From contig DAVD01000037.1 of the NCBI GenBank assembly GCA_002505405.1, forward strand, positions 1 through 64,000: a stretch of DNA of 64,000 nt, written 5' to 3'. Every line of letters begins with the position of its first letter. The stretch's first letter is position 1. The notes under the pieces are model-generated. The model was given only the letters and a program-made list of their open reading frames with translations. It made no database searches and was not told the DNA's origin. This document shows positions 59,704-64,000 of the stretch, in pieces. The DNA is from Candidatus Poseidonia alphae. GTDB taxonomy: Archaea > Thermoplasmatota > Poseidoniia > Poseidoniales > Poseidoniaceae. The translations under genes and the position numbers were made by a program.

Positions 59704-62700
59704 ATGTCGGGCGCTCGTTTTGGAACTCCAATGCAAAAAAGCGTGATGATTTTCCTGCTTTTTTTACTCACTTCTTTTTCCCCGATGGTGAATTACAAGG
59801 GGGTGGAAATCTTTGATGAGTCCACAGAAAACCCTCAATCCACGTCTCCATTCACCCTCTCAAGTGGTGATGGACATGACTTTGCGGGTACTGTAATTTC
59901 ATTCGATGGCCTTGAAAGCGGTACTGTTCGGGAGGAATCGGCTTTGGATTTTTGGTCAAATGTTGAATTAAACAATTCCTCAGTTGAACATCACGGCACG
60001 CCTGATATGAAACTCACCCGCTCCGACAACGAACATTTCTGCTGGAGTACAGAAGAAGGCCCGGTCCGAACCGCCATTCATCGTCCCAGTGGTTCATGGA
60101 CTTCGATGCTCGTGGATAACGTGTCTTCATCCAATTCAACAGCACTTGTTGACTGTGCTATTTCGGTGACGGAGAACGAACGCCCACGTGTTCTTTACGC
60201 CGACGGACCGGATTTGAAAATGGGCCGTTACGCCGCTTTGAGTCAAAATTACTGGGATCGTGCAAGATGGCATACACGCACAATTTTTGAAGACGTCAAC
60301 CCCACTCATTTGGAAATGGACATTACCCCTGAAGGACTGGAATGGGGGCTCATGAGGACACAAGATGGCGCCTTGCATCAGGTGAACTTCAGCGGTAACT
60401 ATTGGACAAAATTCCTCCTGGATGCCGGGCCTGTCGGAACCGACCTTGAGTTAGAGGTTGATTCAACCGGTGTTGCCCATATTCTCTACACTCGCAATAC
60501 TACGGGTTCAGTTGTCTTGCTACGCATTGACGGTTGGGAGCATGAAACTCAGATCCTTTCCCAAGATACGGCCACAAGTTCAGCACTCGGGATGGGGCTG
60601 GACAACAATAACGTTGAGCAAGTAGCAACGGTCGTACAAGGGCCGTCCAGTTTTTCCATCCAGTTGATTCGTTCCCTTGATGGACAAGATTCAGGAAGAA
60701 TTAACCCGACGCCGTCCTACACTGTTTCCGGACAAGATGACGCCTCGGAAGGCTCCATGGCGATGGGGGACTTGAACGCTGATGGCTTCGTGGATTTGAT
60801 TATTGCAACCCCAACAGCAAACCTGCTCGGCCACACTCATAACGGTAGGGTCAATGTCTATCACGGTTCAACCGCAGGCCTTTCATCGGTTCCAGATGTC
60901 ATCCTTGCCGGTGAAGATGATGATTTCCACTTTGGGATGGGCATTGATCTTGGTGACTTTAACGGAGATGGGATTCAAGACCTTGCTGTTGGCGTTCCAG
61001 GCTGGCACAATCTTACTCAAAGCGAAGGTCAGCAAGGACAGGTTCAAATTTTTGCTGGTCACACCGATGGACTGACCTCCCAACCCATGTACTCGATGTC
61101 AGGATCAGGAAATGAGCGCCTTGGAAATCTTGTGAACTCGCTTGAACAGAACGATGGTTCTCCCGCATTGGCGGTCTCTGCACAGGGGTGGAGTAACGGT
61201 CTTGAAGGCGTGGAGAATAAATCTGGAAAAGTCCTTCTCTTTGATTTTGAAAACGGGAGCATGACGTTACAACGTAATTTGACTCAAACCTCATTCGGGA
61301 AAATGTTTGGACGAACGATGGAAGCCTGTGACATTAACGGAGATGGTTTTGATGAATTGGTCATTGCGAACACGGGGACTTTCTCTAATGCTTTGTCGTA
61401 TTCATCTGTTGAATACTTTGAAGGTTCTTCAAACGGATACGATGGCTCTCCAATCCACGTTATTGAGTCCAACCAACAAGGAAGGTTATTTGGGCATAAT
61501 CTCGCCTGTTTGGGCGATGTTACCGGTGATGGTCTTGAGGATCACATCATTACAGAACCGTTTAACAGTTCAGGAGGCGGCTTTAGTGCAGGAAAACTAT
61601 GGTTGTACAATGGAACGACAGGTTCCATGTCTGTTGAACCGGATTGGGTCCTCCTCTCGTCCGAGGCAAACGCTCGAATTGGCGCAGCAGTTGAATCGGT
61701 CGGGGACCTCAACGACGATGGTTTTGATGATGTCCTCATCAGTAAAGTCGGAGGAGATAGCGGGGGCAGTATCGAGATTTTCCTGGGCTCATCAAGCGGA
61801 TTACAGACGGAATCTCAATTGCTTGCTCAAGGACTTAGCGGTGAATCTCTTGGCGCTATCATCGCAGGATACGGGGACATTGATGGAGATGGACTGAATG
61901 AAATCGTCTATTCAATGAGGAACACATCAGGTGGGACCGATTTCAGTTTGAATTATCCCGTTCTTACCGAACGCGATTGGGAATCACTCACGTTTACCTA
62001 CAACGGTGTGCTCACCGGCTTGGACCTCGGTACGGCTACACGTGGAGAAACTTCAATCGTCTTCACGCTGGCCAATAACGACGGACATCAACTGATGAAA
62101 CTTGAACACATGAAGGACGGAACTCCAATCGGGCAATGGTTAGAGCAATGCATTGTTTCCTCGATTGACCCATCAACCCAATTCATTTTCGACGTTCGCT
62201 CATCGGGAATGCCGATTATCGTTACCGAAGACAATGTGCATATGGTTCTCCATACAGTGTCGTCAATGACGGCAGTCGAAATGGAAGTGGCAACCACTGG
62301 AACCATGGGGCAATACCTTGGAGCGTCATTGGATGCTGACGGTCAACAAGTGCTTGCGTATACTTCAGGGACGGGTCAACAAATTTTCCTTAGCCAAGAA
62401 TCAACATCAGGTTGGACCCACGAAATGGTACGTTCTGCTGCAGTTCTTGGCGGATCGATCTCAGTTTCAGTTGACGGGGCAGGGGCGCCACATCTGGTCT
62501 ACAGGCTCACAAACAACCAACTTGAACTCGCACAACGACCGAGCGGATGGGCTCTTACTTCTCTTGGAAACGAAGGTGAAGCCGTCTCAACGCAGCATCC
62601 ATCCCTCATCATGCCGGATGGAAACCTTGCGGTTGCACTGGTTACCTCAGATGGTAACGCAACAAACCTCTCTCTTTGGACGTATGACGGCCAGCAATTG

Positions 62701-64000
62701 GAATCCTCATGGATTGCGAATCAATCTGATTTGGACGTCCAGATCTCAACTGCTTTGCTCTCCAACGGTTCCTTGTTGGTCGCTACCCTCACTTCAACAG
62801 GTGAATTGTCTTTGTTTGAACAATACCCTGGTTCAAGCGTATGGGAGAATCATTCCATCGCTCAACCAAGCGGTACTGACAATGAATACCGCTTGGACCT
62901 CTATGGCGGTCAGAATCCGGTTTTAGCTGTCCGTGCAAATTCCATTTCCGCTCTTTACAGTGTGAATGGAGATGGAAACTGGACCTCGATTGCAGAACGA
63001 CCTGCAGCAGCGGTTGATGGTGCCTGGGATGTTGTGCATATGGGCAGCCACTTGCTCCTCTTGACAAGTGAACCTTCTACTCAGCGCGTAACGGTCAACA
63101 CACTTGACCTCAACAGCATTGCGAATGCTTCTCCTTCCTGGATCAGCGTTGCTTTTGGTGACATCGAATCATCTGGTCCACTGAACGCAATGGTTGACAC
63201 GAACGGCACCGTACACCTTTCTTATTGGGATACGTCGTCCGATGACGTCGTGGTCTTGAGGTTGTACGCCGACCAAGATAGAGACCTCGTGTTTGACCTC
63301 GTTGATGCTTTGCCGACGGTTGGAAATCAATGGATGAACAGCGACTCTGATGGTTACGGGGACAATCCACTTGGTCCATTGGGTGACGATTGTCCGAACA
63401 CAACAGGCTCCTCCGGATATGTACTTCATGGATGCCCGGACTTTGATGTCGACGGGTTTGCAGACCAAATTGACGCCTGTCCTGATGACGGCGGTACATC
63501 TTGGATTGACCGCTTTGGATGTGAAGATGCCGATCAAGACGGCTGGTCTGACAACGGACAAGGTTACATCGACGGTGACCGATATCCTGACAATTGGAAA
63601 ATTTCCCTTGACAGCGATGGGGATACCTACGGGGATAACCACGGTCCTGATTGCTGCGATAGTGAATTTGATCCTGCCGTTGGCGATGAATTCCCCTACA
63701 TATCAAGTCAATACAAAGACAGGGATGGAGACGGGTACGGCGACAACGATTCCGATTCGGTATACGGAGATTTTTGCCCCTTTGATTGGGGCAGCTCTTA
63801 CCTTGACCGAAATGGATGTCTTGACACGGATGGAGATGGTGCAAGCGACCCTTCCGATACAGGCACCTCATTGGAATGGAATGAATCCATGGGGGCCGAC
63901 ATGTGGCCTACTGACCCAACACAATGGGCGGACAGTGACGGTGACGGCTTCGGCGATAACGGTTCAATGAATGCAACCAACCCCGACAGCTTCCCGAACA
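59704..64000 (+). CDS. Giant FG-GAP plus calcium-repeat surface protein (truncated by window end)
   Basis: Open from ATG 59704 (or ATG 59731) to the window edge: at least 1432 residues with no stop. A signal peptide (SVMIFLLFLLTSFSPMVN) comes first. Around residues 350-740 there are integrin-type FG-GAP/VCBS propeller repeats with D-x-x-x-D-x-x-x-D-L calcium loops (GDLNADGFVDLIIATP, GDFNGDGIQDLAVGVP, CDINGDGFDELVIANT, GDLNDDGFDDVLISKV, GDIDGDGLNEIVYSM). A second propeller-like region follows (about 750-1170). From about 1190 there are D-x-D-x-D-G repeats (SDSDGYGDN, DVDGFADQID, DADQDGWSDN, DTDGDGASDP) with DAxP and PTQW spacers, like the protein at 54264. It is probably a cell-surface adhesin anchored beyond the window. 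Confidence 0.82.
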   Translation, partial: MSGARFGTPMQKSVMIFLLFLLTSFSPMVNYKGVEIFDESTENPQSTSPFTLSSGDGHDFAGTVISFDGLESGTVREESALDFWSNVELNNSSVEHHGTPDMKLTRSDNEHFCWSTEEGPVRTAIHRPSGSWTSMLVDNVSSSNSTALVDCAISVTENERPRVLYADGPDLKMGRYAALSQNYWDRARWHTRTIFEDVNPTHLEMDITPEGLEWGLMRTQDGALHQVNFSGNYWTKFLLDAGPVGTDLELEVDSTGVAHILYTRNTTGSVVLLRIDGWEHETQILSQDTATSSALGMGLDNNNVEQVATVVQGPSSFSIQLIRSLDGQDSGRINPTPSYTVSGQDDASEGSMAMGDLNADGFVDLIIATPTANLLGHTHNGRVNVYHGSTAGLSSVPDVILAGEDDDFHFGMGIDLGDFNGDGIQDLAVGVPGWHNLTQSEGQQGQVQIFAGHTDGLTSQPMYSMSGSGNERLGNLVNSLEQNDGSPALAVSAQGWSNGLEGVENKSGKVLLFDFENGSMTLQRNLTQTSFGKMFGRTMEACDINGDGFDELVIANTGTFSNALSYSSVEYFEGSSNGYDGSPIHVIESNQQGRLFGHNLACLGDVTGDGLEDHIITEPFNSSGGGFSAGKLWLYNGTTGSMSVEPDWVLLSSEANARIGAAVESVGDLNDDGFDDVLISKVGGDSGGSIEIFLGSSSGLQTESQLLAQGLSGESLGAIIAGYGDIDGDGLNEIVYSMRNTSGGTDFSLNYPVLTERDWESLTFTYNGVLTGLDLGTATRGETSIVFTLANNDGHQLMKLEHMKDGTPIGQWLEQCIVSSIDPSTQFIFDVRSSGMPIIVTEDNVHMVLHTVSSMTAVEMEVATTGTMGQYLGASLDADGQQVLAYTSGTGQQIFLSQESTSGWTHEMVRSAAVLGGSISVSVDGAGAPHLVYRLTNNQLELAQRPSGWALTSLGNEGEAVSTQHPSLIMPDGNLAVALVTSDGNATNLSLWTYDGQQLESSWIANQSDLDVQISTALLSNGSLLVATLTSTGELSLFEQYPGSSVWENHSIAQPSGTDNEYRLDLYGGQNPVLAVRANSISALYSVNGDGNWTSIAERPAAAVDGAWDVVHMGSHLLLLTSEPSTQRVTVNTLDLNSIANASPSWISVAFGDIESSGPLNAMVDTNGTVHLSYWDTSSDDVVVLRLYADQDRDLVFDLVDALPTVGNQWMNSDSDGYGDNPLGPLGDDCPNTTGSSGYVLHGCPDFDVDGFADQIDACPDDGGTSWIDRFGCEDADQDGWSDNGQGYIDGDRYPDNWKISLDSDGDTYGDNHGPDCCDSEFDPAVGDEFPYISSQYKDRDGDGYGDNDSDSVYGDFCPFDWGSSYLDRNGCLDTDGDGASDPSDTGTSLEWNESMGADMWPTDPTQWADSDGDGFGDNGSMNATNPDSFPN

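Noticed and set aside
63143..63871. 242-residue open frame on the minus strand at the window end
   Set aside because: Composition (Arg/His/Cys-rich) is that of antisense to D-x-D-x-D-G codons; the plus-strand giant gene is uninterrupted through it.

Overview
The window looks like a chromosomal segment of a planktonic marine archaeon of Marine Group II (Candidatus Poseidoniales) or a close relative. This is inferred from gene content and not from a marker-gene search. Archaeal genes (a short S2 ribosomal protein, TYW2/Trm5-type wybutosine methyltransferase, TrmB-type regulator, solo Lrp/AsnC effector domains) are mixed with bacterial-type ones (UvrC, class II photolyase, phytoene desaturase/synthase, lipobox lipoproteins, HADH/enoyl-CoA hydratase fusion). 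Very large surface proteins with calcium-binding D-x-D-x-D-G repeats are also present. Genes are dense, often overlapping by 1-11 bases, and GC is moderate. I saw no tRNA, rRNA, CRISPR array, insertion sequence or prophage.

Layout. 0-6.4 kb: Cas4-like nuclease with embedded membrane segments, S2, tRNA-dihydrouridine synthase with an HTH partner, a membrane-tethered double winged-helix protein, a calcineurin-type phosphatase and an HxlR regulator. 6.4-9.8 kb: a glycosyltransferase and a beta-oxidation fusion enzyme. 9.8-11.2 kb: a tight three-gene operon of a minimal E1/ThiF-like enzyme, a JAMM metalloprotease and a 78-residue helical protein. 11.2-15.3 kb: an AT-rich surface-glycan island with a decayed glycosyltransferase, an intact one, an FkbM methyltransferase and GDP-mannose 4,6-dehydratase. 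15.5-20.6 kb: small membrane protein, aldehyde:ferredoxin oxidoreductase family enzyme, DUF1499 protein, a second JAMM protein, an acidic protein with a Trp-rich tail, and a single-domain response regulator.

20.6-33.4 kb: membrane-anchored CocE/S15 hydrolase, secreted cyclophilin, thioredoxin-fold lipoprotein, TYW2, a ~1000-residue surface protein, UvrC, a STAND-type ATPase regulator and two tandem solo RAM-domain proteins. 33.4-43.7 kb: a 1595-residue beta-helix/PKD-like surface protein, two glycosyltransferases and two tandem paralogous BNR-repeat lipoproteins with a shared upstream element.

43.7-54.2 kb reads as a photoprotection cluster: phytoene synthase and desaturase, UbiB/ABC1 kinase, TrmB-like regulator, peroxiredoxin and GTP cyclohydrolase II on one strand; a Nudix hydrolase, class II photolyase, SRPBCC-epimerase fusion and second peroxiredoxin divergently on the other. 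Matching TATA-like boxes precede crtI and ribA at leaderless-transcript distance. 54.2-64 kb: a thrombospondin-type-3-like surface protein in an operon with a Trp-tailed membrane protein and a DUF4105 protein, then thiamine pyrophosphokinase, and finally a giant FG-GAP plus D-x-D-x-D-G protein that runs off the end of the window.
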